Below, piece by piece: positions 1-9,400 of a stretch of 64,000 bases of DNA (positions are counted from its first letter, which is position 1; the number at the start of each line of letters is the position of its first letter). A program made the translations under genes and the position numbers. Under the pieces are notes generated by a model. That model made no database searches. It saw only the letters and a program-made list of their open reading frames with translations, and had not been told where the DNA came from. Origin of the DNA: Candidatus Methanomethylophilaceae archaeon (lineage in GTDB: Archaea > Thermoplasmatota > Thermoplasmata > Methanomassiliicoccales > Methanomethylophilaceae); contig CALULN010000023.1 of the NCBI GenBank assembly GCA_944321505.1, positions 33,143 to 97,142 of the forward strand. The letters are read 5' to 3'.

Positions 1-848
1 TTGTACTCGTTGTTGAGGGGGAGCTTCCTCTCCTTGATAAGGCGGTCCACGTACTGGGTGAAGTGGTAGACGTTCTGGCCGGTCTTGGAGTAGTAGTCGC
101 CGAAGTTGGACGAAACGGTCTTGAAGCATCCTGCGCAGGTCATGACCATGTCCTTGGCGCCGATGGCGTCGGCCTTGGTGACGGTGGTGATGGCCAGGTT
201 CATGGTGTGGCTGGTGATGCCGGTCCTGAGCATGGGGGAGGAGCAGCAGACCTCGTCCTCGCCGAGGCAGTTGACCTTGACGCCGGCGCGGGCCAGCACC
301 TTGACTCCCGCGGTGGGGATGTGCTGCATCCTGTAGGAGCCGGTGCATCCCGCGAACATGATCGCGTCGGGGACAGGGGCCCTCTCGACGTCCTCGGGCC
401 ACCAGGCGTCCCTCTTGGAGCGGGGCTCCCCGAAGGAGTTGCCGGTCCTGGCGATCTTGTCGGATATGCCCTTGTGGACGGGCATCGGGGCGACGCCCTG
501 CTGCACCAGCCATGCCCTGACGGTCTCCCAGAGCTTGACCAGCTCGATGTTGGCGTGGCAGACGGCCTCGCAGTTCCCGCATCCAGTGCACTTGAACATC
601 GCGTCCACGAAGTCGGGGGAGATCTCCACCTTCCTGCCCAGCAGCTTGTCGGTGGCGCCGAAGCCCCTCTTGTCCAGCTGGTTGAGGTAGTAGATCTTCC
701 CTCTGGCGGTGACCGACTCCCAGGGGGTCTGTCTGTGTGTCTCGCAGACATCTATGCAGTATCCGCACATCTGACATTGGGCGAGCTCGCGGGTGATCCT
801 CGGGAGCTTGATGAGCTTGGGCTTCTCAGGCAGGTTGATCGTGGCCAT
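1..848 (-). CDS. hdrD: heterodisulfide reductase subunit D (partial, 3' end outside window)
   Basis: HdrD carries the active-site iron-sulfur chemistry that reduces the CoM-S-S-CoB heterodisulfide at the end of methanogenesis. The reverse strand reads MATINLPEKPKLIK and stays open for 282 codons to the window edge. Two four-cysteine clusters are visible near the N-terminus (CQMCGYCIDVC and CTGCGNCEAVC), as expected for two [4Fe-4S] centres. Further on are a GCTG segment and a CAGCFKTV segment that belong to the cysteine-rich CCG domains. The fused HdrD arrangement, not separate HdrC and HdrB, is indicated by clusters and CCG segments in one frame. A TATA-like CTACAAATA lies about 85 bp upstream of the ATG. 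The second CCG motif and C-terminus lie outside the window. A glycolate-oxidase or CoB-dependent homologue is possible, but the identity is fairly secure. Confidence 0.85.
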   Translation of the reverse strand, partial: MATINLPEKPKLIKLPRITRELAQCQMCGYCIDVCETHRQTPWESVTARGKIYYLNQLDKRGFGATDKLLGRKVEISPDFVDAMFKCTGCGNCEAVCHANIELVKLWETVRAWLVQQGVAPMPVHKGISDKIARTGNSFGEPRSKRDAWWPEDVERAPVPDAIMFAGCTGSYRMQHIPTAGVKVLARAGVKVNCLGEDEVCCSSPMLRTGITSHTMNLAITTVTKADAIGAKDMVMTCAGCFKTVSSNFGDYYSKTGQNVYHFTQYVDRLIKERKLPLNNEY

Positions 849-1110
849 GTCTTCATCCTCAATATGGTCGCATCCGCCCTGTCTAGCGATAGGCGGAGCT
901 GTGGATTGTTGCGGAAAACTCCGTCGGGGTATTTGTAGGTATTGGGGCCGTTCGCTAGAGCCACACATCCGGAAACGCCTTCGATTACGAAATTCGTAGA
1001 ATATACGATAGCCAGACATCGTACGGAATGTATGCCAGATGATGGATTGGTTGGCACAGCGGCAAAAACGGTATATCCGCGGCCTCAGATTCCGTCCCAT
1101 GAGCCCGGGA

Positions 1111-2232
1111 ATGGCGTATTTCGACAACGCCGCCACCACCATGACCCTTCCGGAGGTGGCGGAGGAGATGCGCCCGTACTTCACGGAGATGTACGGGAAC
1201 CCTAGCAGCCTCCACGAGATGGGTGCCGAGGCGGCCGCGGCGGTCAGGACCGCCCGCAAGAGGATGGCGGACGCCTTCGGATGCTACCCGTCCGAGGTAT
1301 ATTTCACCGCCGGAGGCACCGAGGCGGACAACATGGCCATCCTGGGCACGCTGCCGGACGGCGGCGGACGCATCGTCACCAGCGCCATCGAGCACTCCGC
1401 CGTGCTGGAGACCTGCGGCGAGGTGAGGCGGAGAGGCGGCTCGTCGACCGTCATCCCCGTCGACGGGGAGGGGTTCATCGACCTGTCCGCTCTGGATTCG
1501 GCGATGGGGGACGACGTGTACCTGGTCTCCGTCATGGCGGCCAACAACGTCATCGGCACCATCGAGGACATCCGGGAGTGCGCCAGGATAGCCCACGAGC
1601 ACGGCGCCCTGTTCCATACGGACGCGGTGCAGGGGTTCACCAAGATGGACATCGACGTCCGCAGGGACGGCATCGACATGCTCTCCGTCTCCGGCCACAA
1701 GATCCACGGCCCCAAGGGCATCGGGGCCCTCTACGTCAGGACGGGGACCCCCATCCGCCCCATAGTCTTCGGAGGCGGGCAGGAGGGCGGCCTGAGGTCA
1801 TCGACAGAGAACGTCCCGGGCATAGTGGGGATAGGGAAGGCGGCGGAGATCGCCATGTCCAACATGGGCAGGGACATGCGCAGGATGACCGAGGTCCGCG
1901 ACCGCATAATCGACTCCGTCCTGGACCTGCCGGGCGCCGGGCTCAACGGCCCCGGGAGCCACAGGCTCTGCAACAACGCCCACTTCCGCTTCGACGGCGT
2001 CAGGGGCAACAGCCTCGTCCTCGCGCTGAGCAGGAAGGGCGTGGCCGCCAGCACGGCATCGGCCTGCTCCGCCGGCGACACCGAGCCCTCCCACGTGCTC
2101 TCTGCGATAGGGCTCTCCCCTGCGGAGTCCCTCTCCGCCCTGAGGGTCACCATATCCCACATGACGACGGACAGGGAGGTGGACCTCCTGCTGGACGCCC
2201 TTCCGGGCGCCCTGCGGGAGTCCAGGGTCTAA
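1111..2232 (+). CDS. nifS: cysteine desulfurase, NifS/IscS family
   Basis: This PLP enzyme converts cysteine to alanine and delivers sulfur for iron-sulfur clusters or thiolated cofactors. The protein (373 residues from this start) opens with [10 protein letters not shown], the normal family N-terminus, has the PLP lysine in SGHKIHG near residue 197 and the persulfide cysteine in SACSAG near residue 319. In-frame ATGs also exist at 1039 and 1099, but the longer N-terminal extension looks non-conserved. No IscU scaffold lies next to it. Its stop overlaps that of the convergent copper ATPase by 4 bp. Class and reaction are clear; the exact start is the weak point. Confidence 0.9.
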   Translation: MAYFDNAATTMTLPEVAEEMRPYFTEMYGNPSSLHEMGAEAAAAVRTARKRMADAFGCYPSEVYFTAGGTEADNMAILGTLPDGGGRIVTSAIEHSAVLETCGEVRRRGGSSTVIPVDGEGFIDLSALDSAMGDDVYLVSVMAANNVIGTIEDIRECARIAHEHGALFHTDAVQGFTKMDIDVRRDGIDMLSVSGHKIHGPKGIGALYVRTGTPIRPIVFGGGQEGGLRSSTENVPGIVGIGKAAEIAMSNMGRDMRRMTEVRDRIIDSVLDLPGAGLNGPGSHRLCNNAHFRFDGVRGNSLVLALSRKGVAASTASACSAGDTEPSHVLSAIGLSPAESLSALRVTISHMTTDREVDLLLDALPGALRESRV

Positions 2233-4379
2233 TACTCGGGGTCGAACCTCCTCAGCCTCAGCGCGTTGGTCACCACCGACAGCGAGGACAGGGACATGGC
2301 CGCCGCCGCGATCATGGGCATGTGGTCGAACTCGGCCATCCCCAGCAGGTACGGCAGTCCCGCCGCTATCGGGATGCAGACTGCGTTGTAGCAGAACGCC
2401 AGGAACAGGTTCTCCTTGATGTTCCTCAGCGTCCGGCGGCCGTAGTCCACCGTGCGGGGCAGGTTGTACAGGTCGTCGTTCAGCAGCACCACGTCCGCGG
2501 AGCCCAGGGCGATGTTGGTCCCGGACCCCATGGCCACGCCCACGTCCGCTTGGGCCAGTGCGGGGGAGTCGTTGATTCCGTCCCCCACCATCATGACGGT
2601 GCGGCCGGCGACCTGGAGGTCCTTCACCCTCTCGGTCTTGTCCCCCGGGAGGGCGCCTGCGTGCACCTCCCTTATGCCGCACTCGTCGGCGACCCTGCGG
2701 ACGGAGGACTCCCCGTCTCCGGAGACGACGACCGTCGCCACGCCCCTCTCCTGCAGCAGGGACACGGTCTCCGTGGCTCCCTCCCTGAGGCTGTCGGACA
2801 GCGATACGATCGCTTTCTGCTCGCCGTCGACGGATACGACCACATGGGTGGTCCCGTCGTCGGCGGAGTGCTCTGAGCCGAACAGGCCGGCGGACCCCGC
2901 GGTCATGCGCCTCCCGCCGGATGTGAAGGATATCCCCTTGCCCACGGTGTACTCGAATCCGGAGACCTCTGCGGGCTCGATGCCGCGCTCTCTGCAGTAC
3001 TCCACTATGGCCTTCCCCACCGGGTGCTCGGACATGGATTCGGCGGCCATTACCGCCGGGAGGACATCCCCGTCGCCTTCGAACCCCGTGACCCTGGGCC
3101 TGCCGAGGGTGAGGGTGCCCGTCTTGTCCAGTATGATGGAGTCCACCCTGCCGCTGCGCTCCAGCGACGCGGCGTCCCGGAACAGGATGCCGTGCTCCGC
3201 CGCCTTCCCAGACCCGACGGTTATGGCGAGAGGGGTCGCCAGCCCCAGGGCGCAGGGGCATGATATGACCAGCACCGAGATCATCACGTTCAGCGAGAAC
3301 CCGGCGTCCCTGCCGGACAGGAACCATCCTATGGCCGCCAGCACGGCGATGGCGATCACTGTGGGCACGAACACCGCGGCGACCCTGTCCGCCATCCGGG
3401 CCACCGGGGCCTTGGTGGCCTTGGCCTCCTCCAGCATGGCGGCTATCTCCGACACGAAGGTGTCCCCTCCGGTCTTCTCCACCGTGAAGCGGAACGCTCC
3501 GTCAACGTTCATGGTGCCGGTGAACACCTCCGCGCCCTCCTCTTTGAGGACGGGCATGGGCTCCCCGGTGAGCATGGACTCGTCCACCGACGTCCTGCCT
3601 TCGGCAACCCTCCCGTCGGCGGGGATGCGCTCCCCCGGACGGACGGCGACCAGGTCCCCGACTGCGAGTTCACTGACCGGTATACGGACCTCGGCGCCGT
3701 CCCTGACCACAGATGTCTCCTCGGGGATCAGGGTCAGCAGCCTGCTGACGGCGTCGTCCGCTCTGATCCTCGACCTGAACTCCAGCCATTTGCCGACGGA
3801 TATCAGCGTGATGATCATGGCGGCGGAGTCGAAGCATATGCCTGAGACCGAATCCGCCCCCAGGTATGACGCCGCGGTCAGGTACGTGCTGTACAGGAAC
3901 GCCGTGCCGGACCCCAGGGACACCAGTGTGTCCATGGTTGGGCTGCGGTGCAGCAGGGCGGGTATGCCCTTGACGAAGAACTTCCTGCCGAGGACCACCA
4001 CCGGCAGCGCCAGCAGCAGCTGCACGGTGCCATAGAGGGCGGGGTCGCTTTGGAGCGGCACCCGCAGGCCGAACATGGGGCCCATGGCGTAGATCGTGAG
4101 TATGACGGTGAGAACCGCGGACACGCCGATGGCGCGGATGTCCCATCCGCCACCGTCGTCCGCCTTCTCCGCCACGGGGTACCCGGCCCTGGACAACTCC
4201 CTTTTGATCGCGTCCTCGTCTATCCTGTCGGGGTCGTACGTCACCGAAACCATGTTGCTGGAGAAGACCGCATCCACGTCCGTGATGCCGTCCGCGGATT
4301 TCAGCGCCTTCTCGATCCTGGCGGAGCATGCCGCGCAGGACATCCCGGTGACCTTGAACGTCTTCCTCTCTTCGGTCAT
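2229..4379 (-). CDS. copA: copper-translocating P1B-type ATPase
   Basis: Membrane ATPase exporting Cu(I). The 716-residue protein has one N-terminal heavy-metal domain ([10 protein letters not shown], cysteines near 15 and 18), multiple membrane segments, the TGE actuator motif, the SCPCALG ion-binding motif near residue 370, the phosphorylation site DKTGTLT near 418 and [10 protein letters not shown] near 596. The chosen ATG overlaps the TGA of the upstream metal chaperone (ATGA), so the two are translationally coupled; longer starts would overlap the chaperone and are rejected. The stop is TAG, a rare stop in this window. CPC and the paired chaperone favour copper; silver is also possible. 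Confidence 0.93.
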   Translation of the reverse strand: MTEERKTFKVTGMSCAACSARIEKALKSADGITDVDAVFSSNMVSVTYDPDRIDEDAIKRELSRAGYPVAEKADDGGGWDIRAIGVSAVLTVILTIYAMGPMFGLRVPLQSDPALYGTVQLLLALPVVVLGRKFFVKGIPALLHRSPTMDTLVSLGSGTAFLYSTYLTAASYLGADSVSGICFDSAAMIITLISVGKWLEFRSRIRADDAVSRLLTLIPEETSVVRDGAEVRIPVSELAVGDLVAVRPGERIPADGRVAEGRTSVDESMLTGEPMPVLKEEGAEVFTGTMNVDGAFRFTVEKTGGDTFVSEIAAMLEEAKATKAPVARMADRVAAVFVPTVIAIAVLAAIGWFLSGRDAGFSLNVMISVLVISCPCALGLATPLAITVGSGKAAEHGILFRDAASLERSGRVDSIILDKTGTLTLGRPRVTGFEGDGDVLPAVMAAESMSEHPVGKAIVEYCRERGIEPAEVSGFEYTVGKGISFTSGGRRMTAGSAGLFGSEHSADDGTTHVVVSVDGEQKAIVSLSDSLREGATETVSLLQERGVATVVVSGDGESSVRRVADECGIREVHAGALPGDKTERVKDLQVAGRTVMMVGDGINDSPALAQADVGVAMGSGTNIALGSADVVLLNDDLYNLPRTVDYGRRTLRNIKENLFLAFCYNAVCIPIAAGLPYLLGMAEFDHMPMIAAAAMSLSSLSVVTNALRLRRFDPEY

Positions 4380-4600
4380 CCCAGCAGCCCGTGCTTCACC
4401 TTCGCCTTGAATCCGGCGTCGATGACCGCCCTCACCAGGACATCGTCGGCTATCTTCCTGTCCGCGGTGACCACGGCGGTGCCCTTCTTGGGGTCCGCCA
4501 CGGCGGAGGTGACGCCCTCGATCTCCGAGAGGGCCTTCTCCACCTTGGCTTTGCACATGTCGCACTTCATGCCTTCGACGGCCAGCTTGATCTTCTCCAT
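4376..4600 (-). CDS. copZ: heavy-metal-associated domain protein, copper chaperone
   Basis: A 74-residue single HMA domain, [19 protein letters not shown], whose CxxC (residues 13-16) would bind Cu(I) and hand it to the ATPase encoded immediately downstream. Its stop overlaps the copA start by 4 nt, so it is the first gene of a two-gene copper-export operon. An upstream in-frame ATG at 4669 is rejected because it would lie beyond the TATA box (about 4622-4630 on this strand), which places the transcript start close to the ATG at 4600, giving a leaderless mRNA. Confidence 0.88.
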   Translation of the reverse strand: MEKIKLAVEGMKCDMCKAKVEKALSEIEGVTSAVADPKKGTAVVTADRKIADDVLVRAVIDAGFKAKVKHGLLG

Positions 4601-4621
4601 AACGGCGTTACATGAGTGTGG

Positions 4622-4647
4622 GTATTTAAGTTTAGGGAAGTCTAAAC
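4622..4647 (-). promoter_or_regulatory. promoter with palindromic operator of the copZ-copA operon
   Basis: On the reverse strand a TATA box (TTAAATA, about 4622-4629) sits roughly 25 bp before the copZ start. It is abutted upstream by a perfect inverted repeat with 6-bp arms, GTTTAG...CTAAAC, at 4630-4647, covering the BRE/TFB contact region. A repressor bound there would block TFB/TBP. Binding by a copper-responsive regulator is inferred from position only. Confidence 0.6.
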
Positions 4648-4703
4648 ATGGCTTCAGGCGGCTGTGCATCAGGTTTTAACATCATTCCGCGATACGGATA
4701 ACC

Positions 4704-6848
4704 ATGTCGAGATGGGATGCCGCAGCCCTGGCTTTGGCCGTGCTGCTGATGGTTTCGATGCTCCCCTTCGTGCCCGCCGCCGACGCGGATGCGGCGGAGG
4801 CGGCCGACGGGGTGCTGTTCTACGAGGTCTCGCCGTTCGGCGATACCGAGGGGTTCGCGTTGAAGAACTACGGCGGTTCCGCAGTGGACCTGTCCGGGTA
4901 CGAGGTGAGGAAGGCTCCGGATGCCACAGCGTCGCAGACCTTCGAGGTCACATCGTCCCTGGTGCTGGATCCAGGGGATGTGGCGGTGTTCTCCGGCAGC
5001 CCGGATGACGGATACTGGTTCTGCGAGTCCGAAGAAGGGAGAGACGTCTACACCATGTTCGCTGTCGGCAGCCGCACACTGAGCATCAACAACGATTCGG
5101 GCACGCTGTACCTGTACACCCCCTCGGGGGCGCTGGCGGATGCCGTCGCCTACAGGTCGTCGCTCACCGGTGCCGACAAGGCGAACCCTCAGGCGGGATG
5201 GTCCGGCCAGTCGGCGTACCTCGGGCACAAGGAGGACTCCATCCGCAGGGTGGAGGCCACGGACACCGACACCGCGGCCGACTGGACCCCCGCCGGCGAC
5301 GGCCTGCTGTCGGAATCATACGGCTCCGTGCCCACCGCATCGTGCACGGTGACCCCGTTCTCCTTCCCGGAGTCCAGCGGCAAGCCCGTCTACGATGCGC
5401 TTGCCGGTGCGGGTGAGTACGTGCACATCTCCATCTACATGCTCACCAGCAGGAACATCATCTCCATACTGTGCGGCCTCGAGGCTCAGGGGGTGGAGGT
5501 CATACTGATCCTGGAGCAGAAGCCCTTTGGGTACGAGCATCCCGTGGAGGACCTTGCTGCCCTCGCGGAAGCGGGCGCAGAGATACGGATGATCGGCGCC
5601 GGCACCGACGACCGCTACGACTACGTCCACAACAAGTACATGGTCGTGGACGGGGACACCGTGGTCATAACCTCCGAGAACTGGACCTCCGGCAACATGG
5701 AGTGCTCCGGCGATCCCGGCAAGGGCAACCGCGGATGGGGGGCGCTCATCGAGGGTGCGGAATTCGCTCAGAGGATGGAATCCATCTTCCAGAACGACCT
5801 GGGCTACTCCGCGGACTTGTCATCCTTCTCGGACGAGTATCCCGACGCCGTTCCGTCGGAGGATCTGCCGTCATACGCCGACGCAGCATCCTACGGAGAA
5901 TCCATAGATTACGAGAGCCCGACATTCACCGCAGACGTCAGCATCTACATGTCCCCGGACAACACCTACAAGGCCCTCACGTCCCTGATAGACGGTGCCG
6001 AGGAGAGGGTGTACTCCCAGCAGATGGATGTGGGTGCCGCCTGGGAGTCGTTGTCCGTGGAGTCGCCGGTGACCGCCATGGCCGATGCGGCATACCGCGG
6101 AGTGGACGCCAGGCTGCTGCTGGCGGCATCCGATGCCAAGGGCTTCATCGACGAGCTCAACAGCCAGTCCAACATCAGGGCCTCCTACCAGGGGTCCTCC
6201 GGGTTCGCCACAATGCACAACAAGGGCGTGGTGGTCGACGATGCCGTCTGGGTATCATCCGTCAACTGGACGTCCAACTCCTTCTACAACAACAGGGAAT
6301 GCGGACTGGTGATACGCTCAGCGGAGGTCGCCGACTGGTACGCAGACCTGTTCTTGGAGGACTGGGACGCCAACTATGATTTGAAGGACAACCTGACCCT
6401 GGTTCCCGAGGGAGGAGTGCCCGCCGACGGCGAGCAGATGACGGTCACCGCCAAGGGGGCCGTCGGTCCGTGCCAATGGACCATCTCCAGGGACTCCGGG
6501 GACAGCACCGCCTCCACCGAAGGGTCCGCCCTGACCATAGAGAACTACGAGGACCTGAACTACATCCGCGTGGTGGACAGTCAGGGCAACGAGGGCAGGT
6601 TCGTGCTGACATATGCGCCGGCACCAGGGACAGTTCCAGAGGGTCCCGACACAGCCCCAGACGACCCTGATACAACCCCAGATGACCCGGGCACGGTGCC
6701 CGACGATCCTGGTGCAGCATCCGACCCAGATTCAGCGGAGGCAGATCCCTCCTCGCCTCTGGACGACCTGCCGAAGGAGTCCCTGCCCATCATAGCCGCG
6801 GTTATCCTGGCGATACTGGGCCTCATCGTGAAGGTCATCCGGAGGTGA
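4704..6848 (+). CDS. secreted, membrane-anchored phospholipase D-like protein with lamin-tail domain
   Basis: A 714-residue protein with a signal peptide (residues about 1-28), an N-terminal lamin-tail-like beta domain (about 35-165, with the pattern FALKNYGG and LSGYEVRK), and two PLD catalytic repeats, each with an HxKxxxxD motif: HNKYMVVD near 309 and HNKGVVVD near 505, both followed by NWTS. A short beta region, a Pro/Asp/Thr-rich stalk near residues 640-685 and a C-terminal membrane helix with basic tail (VKVIRR) follow. It should act outside the cell as a phosphodiesterase: a nuclease or phospholipase. A TTTTAAC TATA-like element about 28 bp upstream suggests a leaderless mRNA. The 3' end overlaps the convergent transporter gene by 14 bp. 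Substrate unknown. Confidence 0.85.
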   Translation: MSRWDAAALALAVLLMVSMLPFVPAADADAAEAADGVLFYEVSPFGDTEGFALKNYGGSAVDLSGYEVRKAPDATASQTFEVTSSLVLDPGDVAVFSGSPDDGYWFCESEEGRDVYTMFAVGSRTLSINNDSGTLYLYTPSGALADAVAYRSSLTGADKANPQAGWSGQSAYLGHKEDSIRRVEATDTDTAADWTPAGDGLLSESYGSVPTASCTVTPFSFPESSGKPVYDALAGAGEYVHISIYMLTSRNIISILCGLEAQGVEVILILEQKPFGYEHPVEDLAALAEAGAEIRMIGAGTDDRYDYVHNKYMVVDGDTVVITSENWTSGNMECSGDPGKGNRGWGALIEGAEFAQRMESIFQNDLGYSADLSSFSDEYPDAVPSEDLPSYADAASYGESIDYESPTFTADVSIYMSPDNTYKALTSLIDGAEERVYSQQMDVGAAWESLSVESPVTAMADAAYRGVDARLLLAASDAKGFIDELNSQSNIRASYQGSSGFATMHNKGVVVDDAVWVSSVNWTSNSFYNNRECGLVIRSAEVADWYADLFLEDWDANYDLKDNLTLVPEGGVPADGEQMTVTAKGAVGPCQWTISRDSGDSTASTEGSALTIENYEDLNYIRVVDSQGNEGRFVLTYAPAPGTVPEGPDTAPDDPDTTPDDPGTVPDDPGAASDPDSAEADPSSPLDDLPKESLPIIAAVILAILGLIVKVIRR

Positions 6849-7707
6849 CGGTCTCCGGCTCGGTGGCCCTGGAGAACAGGTACACGCCTGCCAGGACCAC
6901 CGCGCTCCCGGCGACCACCAATGCGGCGGGCGCCTCGCCCAGCACGGCCAGAGCCAGCACAGAGCCGAACACCGGCTCCAGCAGGTTCACCACAGCGACG
7001 AAGGACGCCTTCTCGTACTTCAGCCCCCAGCTGTAGACCGAGTGGCCCAGGAGGGTGCAGAACACCGCCATGCCCAGGGCGCACCATAGGTCGTTGGCCG
7101 TGGGCGCCAGGTCCGTGCCCATGGCCAGGGACAGGACCAGCGCGGTGGCGGCGGCGGACACGTAGACGATGAAGGTGTACGTCACCGCCGACAGGGACGA
7201 CCTCTCCCTCCTGCCGATCACCGCGTAGAACGCGAAAAGCACGGCGCCGATCAGAGCCAGGGCGTCGCCGTACAGCATGCCGCCGGCGATGTCGGAGACG
7301 CCGATGACCACGCTCCCTGCGAAGGTGATGGCCATGGCCGCCCATCCTCCCTTCGATATACGCTCGCCGTAGCGGAGCATGATGAATGCCACGAAGAAGA
7401 CCGACGTGTCTATGAACACCAGGCTGGAGGCCACGGTGGTGTACCTCAGGGACTCGTAGAACACGTAGAAATGCAGAGCCAGGAGGATGCCGCTGAGGAT
7501 GCACATCGTCATGTCCCTGCGGGGGACCGACAGCAGCTCCCCCCTGTATCTGAGGGCCACGACGGGGGACATCAGTAGCACCGTCAGCAGTAGGCGGTAG
7601 AACACGATCCCCATGGAATCCATGTCCGCCAGCCTGCCCAGCACCGCCGATACGGACACGGAGGCGCTGGCCAGGACGATGATTGCCCTCCTGGTGTGGG
7701 TGTCCAT
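6835..7707 (-). CDS. EamA/DMT-family membrane transporter
   Basis: A 290-residue, very hydrophobic protein with about ten predicted membrane helices in two homologous halves, as in the drug/metabolite transporter superfamily. The first half contains VSAVLGRLADMDSMGIVFYR, resembling the EamA pattern of a helix followed by a conserved Arg near the end of TM2; the second half has LLEPVFGSVLALAVLGE, the classic EamA signature before the last helices. It probably exports a small metabolite such as an amino acid; substrate cannot be read from sequence. It is transcribed divergently from the HAD phosphatase gene, sharing a short spacer with an ATATATAC element. Confidence 0.85.
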   Translation of the reverse strand: MDTHTRRAIIVLASASVSVSAVLGRLADMDSMGIVFYRLLLTVLLMSPVVALRYRGELLSVPRRDMTMCILSGILLALHFYVFYESLRYTTVASSLVFIDTSVFFVAFIMLRYGERISKGGWAAMAITFAGSVVIGVSDIAGGMLYGDALALIGAVLFAFYAVIGRRERSSLSAVTYTFIVYVSAAATALVLSLAMGTDLAPTANDLWCALGMAVFCTLLGHSVYSWGLKYEKASFVAVVNLLEPVFGSVLALAVLGEAPAALVVAGSAVVLAGVYLFSRATEPETVTSG

Positions 7708-7756
7708 GGGAGGGCGTCATGATTCCGGATATATACGCATTCGCCATCCTCCGGGC

Positions 7757-8410
7757 ATGCGGTACCTCGCCGTGGCATTCGATTTCGACTACACCCTCGG
7801 GGACTCCACCGAGGGGATTATGATCTGCACCGGGCACGCGCTGGCGTCCATGGGGCTCCCGGCACCGGACGAGGAGGCGGTCAGGCGCTCCATCGGCTAC
7901 CCCCTGCGGGACGCGTACCGCATCATCACCGGCGATGACGACGCATCCGCAGCCGGGAGGTTCGCAGACGCATTTGTGCGCAAGGCCGACGAGGCCATGG
8001 CGGAGACGGCGGTGCTGTACCCGCAGACGCTGCCGCTGCTGGGGATGCTGAGGGATGCGGGGATCCGCACGGCGGTGGTCACCACCAAGTACCGCAGGCG
8101 GATCGAGGGCATCCTGGACCTCCGCGGAGGGCGCGATCTGGTGGATGCGATCGTCGGTTCGGACGACGTCCCGAACCCAAAGCCCGCCCCCGACGGCCTT
8201 CTCCTGGCGGCGTCGATGCTGGGGGTGTCCCCGAAGGACATGCTGTACGTGGGCGACACGGTGGTGGACGCGGCCGCCGCTGAGGCGGCGGGGACGGACT
8301 TCGCCGCCGTCCTCACGGGATTCGGCGCAGAGGGGCGGTTCGATTCCTGCCGCACCGTGGCGGTCCTGGAGGATCTATCGGGCGTCCCCCGGGTCGTCGG
8401 GCTCCGATAG
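7757..8410 (+). CDS. HAD-superfamily hydrolase, phosphoglycolate phosphatase-like
   Basis: A 217-residue subclass I HAD phosphatase. Motif I is DFDYTLGDS near residue 8, motif II is VVTTKYRRR, motif III is PNPKPAPDG and motif IV is VGDTVVDAAAA. The helical cap between motifs I and II is of the size seen in phosphoglycolate phosphatase and beta-phosphoglucomutase relatives. The start MRYLAVAFDFD was chosen because an ATATATA box at about 7726-7732 would start transcription just ahead of it; an in-frame upstream ATG at 7613 lies inside the divergent gene. The stop is TAG. Substrate is not determined. Confidence 0.88.
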   Translation: MRYLAVAFDFDYTLGDSTEGIMICTGHALASMGLPAPDEEAVRRSIGYPLRDAYRIITGDDDASAAGRFADAFVRKADEAMAETAVLYPQTLPLLGMLRDAGIRTAVVTTKYRRRIEGILDLRGGRDLVDAIVGSDDVPNPKPAPDGLLLAASMLGVSPKDMLYVGDTVVDAAAAEAAGTDFAAVLTGFGAEGRFDSCRTVAVLEDLSGVPRVVGLR

Positions 8411-8439
8411 GCCATTATGGGGCATGCCCATTACCGTCC

Positions 8440-9246
8440 ATGGCTCTGATGGTGGACGCACCGAGATGCTCCATGTGCGGGAGATGCGCGGCGACCTGCC
8501 CGGTGGGCGCGATAGACATGTCCGAGGGCCTCCCTGTTTCGAAGGATGGGTGCATAGGATGCGGCGAGTGCGTGGCGGTCTGCCCCACGGCGGCGGTCAG
8601 CTGCTCCCTGTCCCCGCTCCCCGATTGCGAGGAGATTAGGTTCCCGATGCCGGACCCGGCACGGGTCAGGGAGTACATGCGCCGCCGCAGGTCGGTCCGC
8701 AGGTACCTCTCGGAACCGCCCGATAGGGATGAAGTGCGCGAGCTGCTGGCTCTGGCAGGCTCCGCCCAGACGGCAATGAACGTGAGGAAAGTGTCCTTCG
8801 CTGTCCTGGACGATCCCGCCGAGGTGCGCAGGCTGGCGGACATGTGCGCGGACTGGCTCGAAGGGAGCGACGACCCCGTTATCCGCAGCAGGTACCGGCG
8901 CACTGTGGAGGGCTACCGCGCCGGGAGGGACACCATCATCAGAGGTGCCCCCGCAGTGGTGCTGGCACTCTCGGAGGAAGGATACGCCAAGGGCAGGGAG
9001 ACCTCAGTGATCTATCTGACGTGGGCGGAGATCTACGCCCCTTCGCTGGGGCTGGGCACCTGCTGGGCGGGTATCCTGGAGAACATGCTGCTGGCGGACC
9101 TGCCCGAGGTCAACGCATTCCTGAACGTCCCCGAAGGCAGGAAGGTCACTGGCGCGCTGATGCTGGGGTACCCGGACGTGGAGTTCAGGAGGATACCGTA
9201 CAGGGAGGCTCCGGAGGTCAGGTTCGTCCGTCAACGTCTCCGATGA
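8440..9246 (+). CDS. ferredoxin-nitroreductase fusion flavoprotein
   Basis: A 268-residue protein with a two-cluster ferredoxin domain at the N-terminus (CSMCGRCAATCP and CIGCGECVAVCP, residues about 10-50), then a nitroreductase-fold FMN domain beginning RRRRSVRRYL, the usual opening of the family. Such fusions take electrons from ferredoxin to reduce a flavin-bound substrate and are common in methanogens and other anaerobes. A second ATG three codons downstream (MVDAPR) could be the real start. It is monocistronic with a short leader. Substrate unknown. Confidence 0.88.
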   Translation: MALMVDAPRCSMCGRCAATCPVGAIDMSEGLPVSKDGCIGCGECVAVCPTAAVSCSLSPLPDCEEIRFPMPDPARVREYMRRRRSVRRYLSEPPDRDEVRELLALAGSAQTAMNVRKVSFAVLDDPAEVRRLADMCADWLEGSDDPVIRSRYRRTVEGYRAGRDTIIRGAPAVVLALSEEGYAKGRETSVIYLTWAEIYAPSLGLGTCWAGILENMLLADLPEVNAFLNVPEGRKVTGALMLGYPDVEFRRIPYREAPEVRFVRQRLR

Positions 9247-9400
9247 TGCGATCCGGTTCTTTTCTCAGGCACAGGCAGGCTGAGGCGAGCGGGGGAAGCG
9301 CCGAGGGTCGGAGTCTGCCCCCGGACTTCTGGATCCTCAGGGCATCATGTCGCCGCGATCAGCATCAGACGATAGTTTTATCCCCGAATCACAGGTAATG
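9247..9400. other. intergenic region with possible transcript-end hairpin
   Basis: No ORF with coding character. It contains a long imperfect stem: CTGAGG at about 9280 pairs with CCTCAG at about 9335, GGGGG at about 9291 with CCCCC at about 9318. It probably belongs to the 3' end of the nitroreductase transcript. An AGTTTTATCC element at about 9373-9382 may be the promoter of the structured RNA region that follows. Confidence 0.4.

Noticed and set aside
63..938. Long forward open frame of 291 codons
   Set aside because: It is the antisense shadow of hdrD, whose reverse frame has iron-sulfur and CCG motifs.
8408..8410. TAG of the HAD phosphatase as a pyrrolysine codon
   Set aside because: Read-through would add only a dozen non-conserved codons before TGA, and the HAD fold is complete.
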